Shown one piece after another: positions 15,770 to 24,575 of a stretch of DNA of 41,572 bases. The notes beneath the pieces were generated by a model. That model was not told the DNA's origin. It searched no databases and was given only the letters and a program-made list of their open reading frames with translations. The position numbers and the translations under genes were made by a program. Source of the stretch: Holophagaceae bacterium (GTDB lineage: Bacteria; Acidobacteriota; Holophagae; Holophagales; Holophagaceae). The stretch's first letter is position 1. Each line of letters starts with the position of its first letter. Where the stretch lies: NCBI GenBank assembly GCA_027451045.1, contig DAIDKC010000041.1:1-41572 (forward strand), given 5' to 3'.

Positions 15770-17953
15770 TTGAGCTCAAAGAAAATCATGATGATCAATG
15801 CCACCGATCCCGAAGAGATCCGCGTGGCGACCCTGATTGACGGCGTGTTGTTCGACTATGACGTCGAGTTCCTCCACAACGAGAAGATCAAGGGGAACCT
15901 GTACAAGGCCAAGGTGGTCCGCGTGGACACCAGCCTCCAGGCCGCCTTTGTCCACTTCGGCGGCCAGAAGAACGGGTTCCTCCCCCTGGGGGAACTGCCC
16001 CGGGAGCTGGGCGGGGATGGCCGGCGGGGTCGGATCCAGGATCTCCTCCAGCGGGACCAGGAGATCCTCGTCCAGGCGGTGCGCGAGGAACTGGGTTCCA
16101 AGGGCGCCATGATGACGGGCCAGATCAGTTTGGCGGGCCGCTACCTGGTGATCACGCCCGGGAATCCGGTCAACGGGATCAGCCGGAAGATCGAGAGCAC
16201 GGAGGAGCGTCGCCATTTCAAGCAGCTCATTGACAGCCTGGACATCCCGGCCGATACCGGCGTGATCGTCCGGACCGCCAGCCTGGGCGTGACTCGGGAT
16301 GACTTCCAGCGGGACCTGGAGTACCTCCTGGACATGCACAAGGAGGTGCTGAACCGATACCGGCACCGCCAGGGACCGGGGCTGGTCTGGCAGGAGGACG
16401 ACGTCGTCACCCGCACCCTGCGGGACGCCTTCACCGCCGACATCGAGGAGGTGGTGATTGACGACCTGGACACCTTCCACGCCGCCCAGGCCTTCTTCCG
16501 GCGCATCATGCCGCAGCATCTGGAAGTGCTGAAACACTACACGGGGAAGAAGCCCCTGTTCACGCGCTTCCAGCTCGAGGAGCAGATTGACCGGGTCTAC
16601 GGCCGGAAGGTCCCGCTGCCCAGCGGCGGCGCCCTGGCACTGGACCAGACCGAGGCCCTGGTGGCCATTGACGTGAACAGCGGGAAGACCTCCGGGGACG
16701 GCGTGGAGGACATGGCCTTCAAGACCAACCTGGAGGCGGCCGAGGAGGTGGCCCGCCAGCTCCGCCTGCGGGATCTGGCCGGCCTCATCGCCATCGACTT
16801 CATCGACATGAAGCGCGAGACCCACATCCGCGCCATCCAGGACCGCCTGGTGGAATGCCTCAAGGCCGACAAGGCCCGGATGGAGGTGGGGAAGATCAAC
16901 CGCTTCGGCGTGCTGGTGATGACCCGGCAGCGCATCCGGCCGAGCCTGCAGCACGTCAACCACGAGAGCTGCCCCACCTGCGCGGGCACGGGGAAGGTCA
17001 AGACCATCGAGGCCCTGGCGCTCTCGGTGGTCCGTCGCCTGCACGGCATCCTGGCCAAGGGTGGGATCGGCGAGATCCGCGTGAAACTCGCGCCCGCCAT
17101 CGCCACCGCGGTCATGAACCAGAAGCGCCGGGAACTCGTCGAGATGGAGGAGCAGAGCGGCGCCCGGATCCTCGTCCAGGCCGACTGGTCCATGGCCTAC
17201 GGCGAGATGACCGCGGAGGTCGAGCGCGCGGACGAGGCGCCCGCCGAGAAGCCGGCGCCGAAACCGACGCGCGAGCGGGGGGGCGCTCCCGAGGACGAGA
17301 CCGTGGTGCTGGGCGGGGACAGCCCCATCTCCTTCGACAAGGCCCTGGGCGATGGCCCCAAGGCCGTCAAGGACACCTTCAAGTACGACCGCCGCGATGT
17401 GCAGCGGGCGGCCCTGGACGAGCGGGAGCGCCTGCGGGCCCTCTTCGAGAGCGCCAAGCCGGAGGAGGAGATCGCCGAGGATGCCGCCTCCGAGGAACCC
17501 GAATCCAAGGAGGGCGGCAAGCGCAAGCGGCGCCGGCGCCGACGGAAATCCGCGGGGGAGCGCCCCGAGCTGGACCACCCGCAGGAGGCAACCCGGGAGG
17601 CCTCCCCGCAGGCCCTCCCCGAGGCGCCTTCCGCGTCCCTCCCGGAGCCCGCGCCCGAACCCCCGAAGGCGACCGCCGAGCTGCTGGCCAGCCTTGCCGT
17701 TCCCAGTGCGCGGCCGCGCTTGGCGGCCCCTCCCGCGGCAGCCGAAGAACCGGTCCGCCCCAAGCCGAAGCGGACGCCCCGCCCCAAGGTGACCGTGGCG
17801 GCCGAGCCGGAACCGGCTCCGCCGGCGCCGGAGCCTGAGGCGGCCCCCGCCGAGGCCAAGCCGAAGCGCCGTGTCCGGAAGGCCGAGGCGACTACCGAGG
17901 CCCCGGCTCCCAAGCCCAGGACCTCGCGGTCCAAGAAGCCCGTGGTCGAGTAG
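15770..17953 (+). CDS. rne: Ribonuclease E/G family endoribonuclease
   Basis: The product has 727 residues. The catalytic half (1-500) has an S1 RNA-binding domain near 38-100, the DNase I-like subdomain with catalytic Asp301 (A-I-D-V-N-S-G-K) and Asp343 (A-I-D-F-I-D-M), and the zinc-link C401-P-T-C-A-G-T-G. The tail from about 500 is disordered, rich in Pro, Ala, Glu and Lys, with a basic block K-R-K-R-R-R-R-R-R-K near 586 that should bind RNA. This is an RNase E-like scaffold and not the short RNase G form. It cleaves single-stranded RNA in mRNA decay and rRNA/tRNA maturation. I place the start at TTG 15770, 5 bases after GGAG (15761-15764). ATG 15788 is the alternative. zip follows after 3 bases. 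Confidence 0.93.
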   Translation: MSSKKIMMINATDPEEIRVATLIDGVLFDYDVEFLHNEKIKGNLYKAKVVRVDTSLQAAFVHFGGQKNGFLPLGELPRELGGDGRRGRIQDLLQRDQEILVQAVREELGSKGAMMTGQISLAGRYLVITPGNPVNGISRKIESTEERRHFKQLIDSLDIPADTGVIVRTASLGVTRDDFQRDLEYLLDMHKEVLNRYRHRQGPGLVWQEDDVVTRTLRDAFTADIEEVVIDDLDTFHAAQAFFRRIMPQHLEVLKHYTGKKPLFTRFQLEEQIDRVYGRKVPLPSGGALALDQTEALVAIDVNSGKTSGDGVEDMAFKTNLEAAEEVARQLRLRDLAGLIAIDFIDMKRETHIRAIQDRLVECLKADKARMEVGKINRFGVLVMTRQRIRPSLQHVNHESCPTCAGTGKVKTIEALALSVVRRLHGILAKGGIGEIRVKLAPAIATAVMNQKRRELVEMEEQSGARILVQADWSMAYGEMTAEVERADEAPAEKPAPKPTRERGGAPEDETVVLGGDSPISFDKALGDGPKAVKDTFKYDRRDVQRAALDERERLRALFESAKPEEEIAEDAASEEPESKEGGKRKRRRRRRKSAGERPELDHPQEATREASPQALPEAPSASLPEPAPEPPKATAELLASLAVPSARPRLAAPPAAAEEPVRPKPKRTPRPKVTVAAEPEPAPPAPEPEAAPAEAKPKRRVRKAEATTEAPAPKPRTSRSKKPVVE

Positions 17954-17956
17954 CCC

Positions 17957-18679
17957 GTGGCGATCTACTGGATAGCTCCCCTCGCTTCCCTGGCCACCTT
18001 GCTGGGGGGGTGGGGCGTGGTGCGCTTCCTCCAGGGGCGGGCCCAGTACATGCGGATGCTTTCGGGACTGGCCGCCGGCTACCTCCTGTCCGTCACCCTC
18101 GTAAGGGTGGTCCCGGAGTGTATCGAGCCGGCCCTGGGAGGGGACCGGAACGCCTTCTGGGTGCTGGCCGGGTACCTGCTGGTCCACGTCATGGAGCACG
18201 GCATCACGGGGCATTTCCACTACGGAGAGGAGACCCACCACAGCAGCCACCTGAGCGGCGTGATGGCCCTCGTGGGCCTCTCCCTGCACAGCCTCATGGA
18301 TGGCGTGGCCATCGGCGTGGCCTTCGCCATGGGCGGTAACCTCGGATCCCTGGTGATCCTGGGCATCCTCCTCCACCGGATTCCGGAGGGCGGCACCATC
18401 GCGTCCATCTTCCTGGTCCATGGATTCGGACGGCGCGGCGCGCTCCTGGCCGCTGCCACCCTGGCCGTGGCGGCGCTCATCGGTGCCTGGGGCCAGACCG
18501 TCTTCCACCTGCCCGGCGGGCCCACCCTCGGGATCACAGCGGGGCTCACGCTCTACGTGGCAAGCTCGGACCTCCTGCCCGAGGTCCAGAAGGAACCGGG
18601 ATTCCGCGGGGCTCTCTCCCTGCTTGCGGGCGTCGGGGTCTTCCTCCTGGGGACGCGTTTCCTGCCCCACATCCACTGA
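17957..18679 (+). CDS. ZIP family metal transporter
   Basis: The product has 240 residues with about eight membrane segments. The binuclear metal site of ZIP proteins is visible: H111-S-L-M-D-G in TM4 and H140-R-I-P-E-G in TM5, with Asp115 and Glu144. A His-rich cytoplasmic loop (His81, 86, 88, 94, 95 and 98) precedes TM4. ZIP proteins carry divalent metals such as zinc, iron or manganese into the cytosol; the substrate here cannot be read. It begins at GTG 17957, 3 bases after the rne stop, and ends 7 bases before lptD, so the three are probably one transcript. Confidence 0.9.
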   Translation: MAIYWIAPLASLATLLGGWGVVRFLQGRAQYMRMLSGLAAGYLLSVTLVRVVPECIEPALGGDRNAFWVLAGYLLVHVMEHGITGHFHYGEETHHSSHLSGVMALVGLSLHSLMDGVAIGVAFAMGGNLGSLVILGILLHRIPEGGTIASIFLVHGFGRRGALLAAATLAVAALIGAWGQTVFHLPGGPTLGITAGLTLYVASSDLLPEVQKEPGFRGALSLLAGVGVFLLGTRFLPHIH

Positions 18680-18686
18680 GGCCATG

Positions 18687-21008
18687 ATGGGCGGGGGACG
18701 GAGCCTGGGGCTGGCGCTCGGTGCGGTCGCAGCCACCCTGGCGGCCCAGGCTCTGCCACCCATTCCCGTGGCGCCGCCCCTGGGCGCACCCAGTCCTGCA
18801 GAGCTGCTGCCCCTTCGTCCCTACTCCTTGCAGGCGCTCCCTGGGGCGGGCCAGGTCCCCTTCGACTGGCGGGGGGAGCGTGTCAGCGAGCACGGGGACA
18901 CCTGGATCCTGGAGAAGGGCGCGATCCAGACGGAGGGCCTGCTCCTCCTGGCGGATCGCATCGAGTACCACCTGGCAGCGGGGATCCTGGAGGCCGAGGG
19001 GCATATCCGCCTCGAGGCCCCGGATCTCAGGCTCCGCTGCGAGCGGCTGCGCATGGACTGGAACCGCAAGTCGGGGGAGGCCTGGGCCCTCAAGATGGAT
19101 CTGCCCCCAAGCTGGAGCTTGACCTCCAGCCACGTGGCCTTCACCACCCTGCGCCTGTGGAGCTTCGACCAGGTCGAGCTCACGCCCTGTCCCGAGGTGA
19201 AGCCGGGGTGGAGCGCCAAGCTCTCCAGCCTCAAGGTGAACCTCGACGGGTTTGCCCATCTCTGGAATCCGGAGATCCGGCTGGGCCCGGTCCCCATCTT
19301 CTACCTGCCCTGGGCCATCTATCCGGCCCAGGCCAAGCGGACCTCCGGCTTGATGCCCCCCCTCCTCGGCGCCTCCAGCACCCTCGGTACGGAATTCGGT
19401 CTCTCCTACTACCAGGTGCTCGGGGACACGGCGGACGCCACCTTCTCGCCGGAGTACTTCAGCAAGGAGGGCATGCTCTGGGGCGGGGAAGCGCGCTGGA
19501 ATCCCACCCCCACGCACATCGGCTCCTTCTCCGGCGAGACCATCCACCAGCGCTCCCTGGATACCGAGCGCTACCGCTACTCCCTCAAGGAGGTCTGGCA
19601 GCGCGAAGACGGCTGGCAGCTGAGCGCCGACGTGAACCAGGCCTCGGACAGCCTTGTGGATGCCGATTTCGGCAGCGGGATGGCCCATCTCGGCCAGCCG
19701 AGCTTCGATTCGTCCATCTACCTCGGGCGCGCCACGGCCCTCGGCAGCCTGAGCCTGACCATGGCCGAGCAGCGCTCGTTCTTCTACACCAGCCAGCAGG
19801 GGGACCCCTTCTACAGCCCGGACTTCCCGGCTTCCCTCCGGCGGCGGATCCTGCCCCAGGGGGAGTTCCGGTTCTTCCCCACGGAGCTGTTCGGCCCCTT
19901 CTACCTGGATGGAGGTGTCCGGCTCGGGCGCTTCGCCTATCACATTGACAGCACCGACACGTCCCCCACCCAGGACTTCGCCTGGGGCCGGGAGGATGCC
20001 GACACCCGGATCCACGGGCGCCTGGGCCAGTGGGGACCCTTCCGTGCGGACCTGGAAGTCATGGGGCGCGCCACCCACTACTCCGCGACCCTGCGCTATC
20101 CCATTTTCGATCCCTCCGCAGGCCCGAACGGGACCGCCGTGGATCCCGCGTCGCTTTCGGCGTACAGCCCCTTCCAGGTGGATGGTCCGCCCGCCACCCG
20201 CCTGCTGGCCTCGGAGCACCTGCGGCTGTCGGGTCCCCAGCTGGGCAGGACCTTCGACCACGTGTCCCTCTTCGGCTACTCGGGACAGCTCAAGCACATC
20301 CTGGAACCCTATTTCGGGGTGACGGCCACCAGCGGGTACAGCGAAGCGGGCGCCGTCCCCCGCTTCGACGCGGTGGACTCGACGCCCGGCGTCAACGAGA
20401 GCGCCTCGGGGGAGCGCAGCCTCGAAGTGGGCCTCCGGCAGCATTTCATGGGCCGCTCCACGGAGGAGAACGCCTTCACCGACCTCGCACGGCTCACCAT
20501 CGCCACCCGCTTCTACGCCACTCCCGTCATCCTGTCGGACGGCCGCTACAAGCGGGGCTGGGCCTCCCTGGACACCAACCTCAGCGTGGAGCCGAGCGAC
20601 CGGATCCGCCTGAGCCTCCAGCGCTCCTCCGACCTGGGCAGCGGGGGCGCGGACAACGCCCTGAGCCTGGACCTGAAATCGCACCTCGACGACCGCCTGA
20701 GCCTCGCCTACTTCTCCACGGGCATCAACCGCTTCCTGGTCCAGCAGCGGGGCATCCGCGTGGGAGGACTGAAGCGCTTCGCGGACGACCGGCTGCGCCT
20801 GGAGGTGGACGCCAACTACGACCTGCAGCTCCACACCTTCGCCTCGGGGCAGGCGGCCCTGGCCTTCGTCGAACCGTGCGTGGCCTACACCTTCAAGTTC
20901 ACCCACATCGCCCTGAACACCACCCTGGTCTCGGGGGGGCGGGAGAACCGCCTTGATTTCACCCTGACCCTCCGGGGCCTCGGGGCCCTGTTCAATTATC
21001 GCCGCTGA
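18687..21008 (+). CDS. lptD: LPS-assembly outer-membrane protein LptD
   Basis: The product has about 773 residues. A signal peptide (G-R-S-L-G-L-A-L-G-A-V-A-A-T-L-A-A-Q-A) is followed by an LptA-like OstA domain (about 60-150; L-A-D-R-I-E-Y, L-E-A-E-G-H-I and L-R-C-E-R-L are its repeats). A C-terminal beta-barrel then begins with the family block V-P-I-F-Y-L-P-W near 207 and R-T-S-G-L-M-P-P near 221. LptD with LptE inserts LPS into the outer leaflet of the outer membrane. The barrel ends F-N-Y-R-R and not with an aromatic residue. GAGG at 18678-18681 fits ATG 18687 better than the ATG at 18684. The 3' end overlaps the convergent GGDEF gene by 17 bases. Confidence 0.88.
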   Translation: MGGGRSLGLALGAVAATLAAQALPPIPVAPPLGAPSPAELLPLRPYSLQALPGAGQVPFDWRGERVSEHGDTWILEKGAIQTEGLLLLADRIEYHLAAGILEAEGHIRLEAPDLRLRCERLRMDWNRKSGEAWALKMDLPPSWSLTSSHVAFTTLRLWSFDQVELTPCPEVKPGWSAKLSSLKVNLDGFAHLWNPEIRLGPVPIFYLPWAIYPAQAKRTSGLMPPLLGASSTLGTEFGLSYYQVLGDTADATFSPEYFSKEGMLWGGEARWNPTPTHIGSFSGETIHQRSLDTERYRYSLKEVWQREDGWQLSADVNQASDSLVDADFGSGMAHLGQPSFDSSIYLGRATALGSLSLTMAEQRSFFYTSQQGDPFYSPDFPASLRRRILPQGEFRFFPTELFGPFYLDGGVRLGRFAYHIDSTDTSPTQDFAWGREDADTRIHGRLGQWGPFRADLEVMGRATHYSATLRYPIFDPSAGPNGTAVDPASLSAYSPFQVDGPPATRLLASEHLRLSGPQLGRTFDHVSLFGYSGQLKHILEPYFGVTATSGYSEAGAVPRFDAVDSTPGVNESASGERSLEVGLRQHFMGRSTEENAFTDLARLTIATRFYATPVILSDGRYKRGWASLDTNLSVEPSDRIRLSLQRSSDLGSGGADNALSLDLKSHLDDRLSLAYFSTGINRFLVQQRGIRVGGLKRFADDRLRLEVDANYDLQLHTFASGQAALAFVEPCVAYTFKFTHIALNTTLVSGGRENRLDFTLTLRGLGALFNYRR

Positions 21009-22374
21009 GCCCGCCGGGGAGGCCCAGGCCCGGGCCGTCGGCCACCTTGACGCAGTTCCGCCCCATGGCCTTGGCCTGGTAGAGGGCCCGGTCCACGGAG
21101 GCCACGAGGCTGGAGGGGTCGAGGTCCATGGGGCCCCCCACGCCGAAACTCAGGGTGGGGTTGCAGTGGCCCCCGGCCGGGAGCTCGACGGGCTCCTCGT
21201 CAATCCTCCGGCGGAGCTTGTCGGCCACCTCCACCCCGGCCTTCAGGGCGGTTTCCGGCAGGAGGATGGCGAACTCCTCGCCGCCGATGCGGAAGGCGAG
21301 ATCGGATTTCCGCAGGCCCGAGCGCAGGCGCGCCGCCAGCTCCTTGAGCACGACATCGCCGGCCGGATGCCCGAACCGGTCGTTCACCAGCTTGAACTGG
21401 TCCACGTCCGCCAGGAGCAGCACGAAGGGGCGGCCGTTGCGCTCCCACTGGTTGAGGGCATGCTCGAGGTTCTGGTCGAAGGCCCGGCGGTTGAGAAGCC
21501 CCGTGAGGGAGTCCGTCAGGACCTCGTCCCGGAGGGCGGCGGCCTCGATCTCGAGCATGCGCCTCCGCTCCTGGAGGTCGAGGAGCACGCTCTCGTACTC
21601 CGCCTGGATGCGTTTGGCGTGGATCCACTCGATGGCCCGCTTGCAGGCGTGGAGCAGGCGGGGGCCCGAGGCCGGCGAGGACACCCAGTCCCCGATGCCC
21701 GCGAGCAGCAGCTTGCGCTGCGCGGCCTCGTCCTTCGTCTGCCCGATGAGGATGGTATGGGGGAGCAGGCCCGCCTCGCGGAGCTGTGCGAGCAGGTCCA
21801 GGGTCCGCTCCACGCCCCCTCCCGACAAGCCGAGCAGCATCACGGGCGCCCGGAGGGCCTGCTGGGCCTGGAGGGCGTTCCGGAACGGGGGCGTCTCGAC
21901 CGAGAGGTGGAAGTGCTGGAGCAGGGTGCGGATCCGCCGGGCCTGGTCCACCCGCAGGCCCAGGGCGAGGACCGCGACCGGGGGGGAGCCTGCGGCGGAT
22001 CCGGTCCCCTCCAGGAGGGGACCCAGATGGTTCAGCAGCTGCTGGATCGTGGATGCCGCCGGGATGAATCCGTCCCCCTCCGCGGCCAGGAGGGCCTGCT
22101 GGTCCTCCTCGTTCGGCGGATGGGGGGTCACCAGGAAGATGGGGATGTGCCTGAACAGGACCCTGGCTTCGCCCCGGAGGAGGCGGCAGAACCTGAAGCC
22201 GTCCAGGGGAGCTCCGTCGGCGTCCACGATCACGACATGGACCTCGTTCCAGGGGTCCCCCGCGAGGGCCGCGAGGGTGGTCGGGTAGAAGAGCACCTGG
22301 TGTCCCGCCCCCTCGAAGGCCATCCGGAGGCGCTCGACGAAGGTGGCATGGCGGGAAATGACCAGGAGGTTCAT
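20992..22374 (-). CDS. Diguanylate cyclase with two degenerate receiver domains
   Basis: The product has 460 residues. Two response-regulator-like domains (about 1-118 and 131-250) precede a short coiled coil and a GGDEF domain with active-site G-G-E-E-F at 364-368. The inhibitory site R-K-S-D (355-358) sits the canonical five residues before it, so product inhibition by c-di-GMP is expected. The first receiver has an Asp at the phosphorylation position (V-I-V-D-A-D) but no N-terminal acidic pair and no Lys. The second has neither Asp nor Lys. The layout resembles PleD with dead receivers. ATG 22374 is preferred over TTG 22410 because the domain starts at M-N-L-L-V-I-S. It lies 47 bases downstream of alr, on the same strand. 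Confidence 0.9.
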   Translation of the reverse strand: MNLLVISRHATFVERLRMAFEGAGHQVLFYPTTLAALAGDPWNEVHVVIVDADGAPLDGFRFCRLLRGEARVLFRHIPIFLVTPHPPNEEDQQALLAAEGDGFIPAASTIQQLLNHLGPLLEGTGSAAGSPPVAVLALGLRVDQARRIRTLLQHFHLSVETPPFRNALQAQQALRAPVMLLGLSGGGVERTLDLLAQLREAGLLPHTILIGQTKDEAAQRKLLLAGIGDWVSSPASGPRLLHACKRAIEWIHAKRIQAEYESVLLDLQERRRMLEIEAAALRDEVLTDSLTGLLNRRAFDQNLEHALNQWERNGRPFVLLLADVDQFKLVNDRFGHPAGDVVLKELAARLRSGLRKSDLAFRIGGEEFAILLPETALKAGVEVADKLRRRIDEEPVELPAGGHCNPTLSFGVGGPMDLDPSSLVASVDRALYQAKAMGRNCVKVADGPGLGLPGGLSGDN

Positions 22375-22421
22375 GGCAGGCTTTGCATCCTGCCTCCATG
22401 CTAAGGCCAAGTGCCCGGGCG

Positions 22422-23561
22422 TCAGGTGAAAAAGCGGCGCGTGATCCGGCGGTGGAGGGCGCAGGTCAGCTCGTAGGGGATGGTGCCCAGGGACGCGGCC
22501 ACCCGCTCCAGGCTGTGGGGCGCGGCGGGATCTCCGCTGTAGAGGACCATGGGGTCTCCCGGGGCGGCGGGCACTTCCACGGGCAGGGCGACCGTGAGGT
22601 AGTCCATGGAGACCCGCCCCACGACCGGATAGGTGCGCCCGCGGAACCCCACCACGGCCCGATTGCCGAGATCCCGCCGGTAGCCGTCCGCGTAGCCGCA
22701 GGCCAGCGTGGCGATCTGCAGGGGATGGGGCGCGACGAACGTGCGGCCGTACCCGACCGTGGTGCCGGCGGGAACGGTCTTGACCCGGGCCACCTCGGCC
22801 ACCAGCTCGAGGGCGGGTTCCAGCCCCAGGGCCCGGCCTTCAGGCACGAGGGTGAGCCCGTAGAGGGCCAGTCCGGGCCGGACATGGGTGTCGTCGCCCA
22901 GGAGGTTGCGGAGGCAGGCATCGCTGTTGCCGTGATGCCGCTGGGATGGATGGATGCCCCCGTCCCGGAGCTGGGCCAGGCAGGCCTCGAAGACGCGGCG
23001 CTGGCGCTGGGCGAAGCCCTGGTCGGGATCGTCGGCGGTGGCGAAATGGCCCATGGCGCCCTCGATCCAGGGGGCCAGGACCTTCAGGGCGGGCAGGCAC
23101 GGCCCCAGCTCCGAGGGCAGGAAGCCGAACCGGCCCATGCCGGTGTCCAGCTTGAGGTGGAGCTTCAGGGGATGGGCCGGCAGGAGGCGGGCATAGGCTT
23201 CCAGGTGCTCGGGACCCACCAGGGCCACGGCCAGGCCTTCGTCGCTGGCCGCCGGCACCGCCTCGGGCCGCAGGCCGCCCAGGACGAGGACCGGCCCCCG
23301 GACGCCCCCTCGTCGGAGCTCCAGGCCCTCCTCGAGGCTGGAGACGGCCAGGCCGGTGGCTCCGCCCTCCATCAGGGCCTTGCCTACCGGGACCGCCCCG
23401 TGGCCGTAGGCGTCGGCCTTGACCACCCCCCAGACGCCGCGGCCGCCGGCGGCGGCGCGGATCCGGCCCAGGTTCCGCGCCACCTTGCGCAGGTCCACTT
23501 CCGCCCTGAGCGCCCGGCCCTCCGGGTGCCGCCTCAGGGGTTCCATGGACTGTTCATTCAC
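22422..23561 (-). CDS. alr: Alanine racemase
   Basis: The product has 379 residues. It is a fold type III PLP enzyme that interconverts L- and D-alanine for peptidoglycan synthesis. Lys48 in V-V-K-A-D-A-Y-G-H-G binds PLP and Tyr271 in V-G-Y-G-R-T-F is the second catalytic base. G-M-G-R-F-G-F near 141, H-H-G-N-S-D near 209 and C-G-Y-A-D-G-Y-R-R near 289 are further family blocks. The frame opens with GTG 23561, which overlaps the trxB stop as GTGA. ATG 23546 is an alternative that removes 5 residues; neither has a clear ribosome binding site, so coupling to trxB is likely. Confidence 0.95.
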   Translation of the reverse strand: MNEQSMEPLRRHPEGRALRAEVDLRKVARNLGRIRAAAGGRGVWGVVKADAYGHGAVPVGKALMEGGATGLAVSSLEEGLELRRGGVRGPVLVLGGLRPEAVPAASDEGLAVALVGPEHLEAYARLLPAHPLKLHLKLDTGMGRFGFLPSELGPCLPALKVLAPWIEGAMGHFATADDPDQGFAQRQRRVFEACLAQLRDGGIHPSQRHHGNSDACLRNLLGDDTHVRPGLALYGLTLVPEGRALGLEPALELVAEVARVKTVPAGTTVGYGRTFVAPHPLQIATLACGYADGYRRDLGNRAVVGFRGRTYPVVGRVSMDYLTVALPVEVPAAPGDPMVLYSGDPAAPHSLERVAASLGTIPYELTCALHRRITRRFFT

Positions 23562-24532
23562 TCCGCGAGGCCCTGCGCGACCAGCCAGCGTTCCGCGTCA
23601 ATGGCCGCCATGCATCCGCTGCCCGCGGCGGTGATCGCCTGGCGGTAGGTGGGATCCTGCACATCGCCGCAGGCGAAGACGCCGGGAGTGGGGGTGCGGC
23701 TGGAGCCCTTCTCCACCATCAGGTAGCCCGCCTCGTCCATGGGCAGCTGGCCCGCGAAGAGGCTGGTGTTGGGCTGGTGCCCGATGGCCACGAAGAGGCC
23801 CTCCACCGGCAGATCCGACTCGCTGCCATCCACGGTGTCCTTGAGGTGGAGGGCACGGATCTTCTCCACCTTCTCGCCCATGGGGGTCTCGTGGGTGGCC
23901 GTCAGGACGTCCAGCACGACCTTGTTCCACACCGGATGGAGCTTCTCGTTCCTGAAGGCGCGGTCCTGCATGGCTTTGGAGGCCCGGAGCTGGTCCCGGC
24001 GGTGGATCAGGTGGACTTTCGTGGCGAACTTGGTGAGGAAGAGGGCCTCCTCCACGGCGGTGTCGCCGCCGCCCACCACCGCGATCTCCTTGCCCCGGAA
24101 GAAGAAGCCGTCGCAGGTGGCGCAGGCGCTCACGCCGCCCCCCGTGCGCGAGAGCTGCTCGTCCCGGCCGATTCCCAGCCACTTGGCCGAGGCGCCGGTA
24201 GCGATGATGACGGCGTCGGCCGTGTACTCCCCCTTGTCGGTGGTCAGCACGAACGGTCGGGCCCCGAGGTCCGCCTTGAGCACAGTCTCGGCGAGGATGG
24301 TCGTGCCGAAGCGGAGCGCCTGCTCCCGCATCTCGTCCATGAGGGAGGGACCGGCGATGCCCTGGCGAAAGCCCGGAAAGTTCTCGACTTCGGTGGTGAT
24401 GGTGAGCTGCCCGCCCGGCTGGACGCCCTCGAAGACCAGGGGCGCCAGGTTGGCCCGGGAGGCATAGATGGCGGCAGTGTAGCCCGCAGGACCGGTGCCG
24501 ACGATGATGACCTTGTGGTGCGCAGCGCTCAT
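23558..24532 (-). CDS. trxB: Thioredoxin-disulfide reductase
   Basis: The product has 324 residues, the typical length of bacterial low-molecular-weight TrxB. The FAD-binding G-T-G-P-A-G is at 12-17, the redox-active C137-A-T-C140-D, the NADPH-binding G-G-G-D-T-A near 154, and the C-terminal FAD block C-G-D-V-x-D-P near 290. The enzyme reduces thioredoxin with NADPH in the cytosol. ATG 24532 is chosen because TTGAGG lies 6 bases upstream and the protein begins just before the FAD motif. It lies 43 bases downstream of kdsB and overlaps alr by 4 bases. Confidence 0.96.
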   Translation of the reverse strand: MSAAHHKVIIVGTGPAGYTAAIYASRANLAPLVFEGVQPGGQLTITTEVENFPGFRQGIAGPSLMDEMREQALRFGTTILAETVLKADLGARPFVLTTDKGEYTADAVIIATGASAKWLGIGRDEQLSRTGGGVSACATCDGFFFRGKEIAVVGGGDTAVEEALFLTKFATKVHLIHRRDQLRASKAMQDRAFRNEKLHPVWNKVVLDVLTATHETPMGEKVEKIRALHLKDTVDGSESDLPVEGLFVAIGHQPNTSLFAGQLPMDEAGYLMVEKGSSRTPTPGVFACGDVQDPTYRQAITAAGSGCMAAIDAERWLVAQGLAE

Positions 24533-24575
24533 CGAAACCTCAAAGAAACGGGAATCCGGGTCCAGGGGAACCAGT

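Noticed and set aside
17600-17950. Pro/Ala/Glu-rich stretch that looks repetitive at DNA level.
   Set aside because: It encodes the disordered RNase E tail; there is no exact direct repeat unit, so it is not listed as a DNA repeat.
15776-18763. A 995-codon open frame on the minus strand across rne and zip.
   Set aside because: It is antisense to well-recognised genes, has His/Gly/Pro/Arg-rich composition typical of GC-driven shadow frames, and matches no family.
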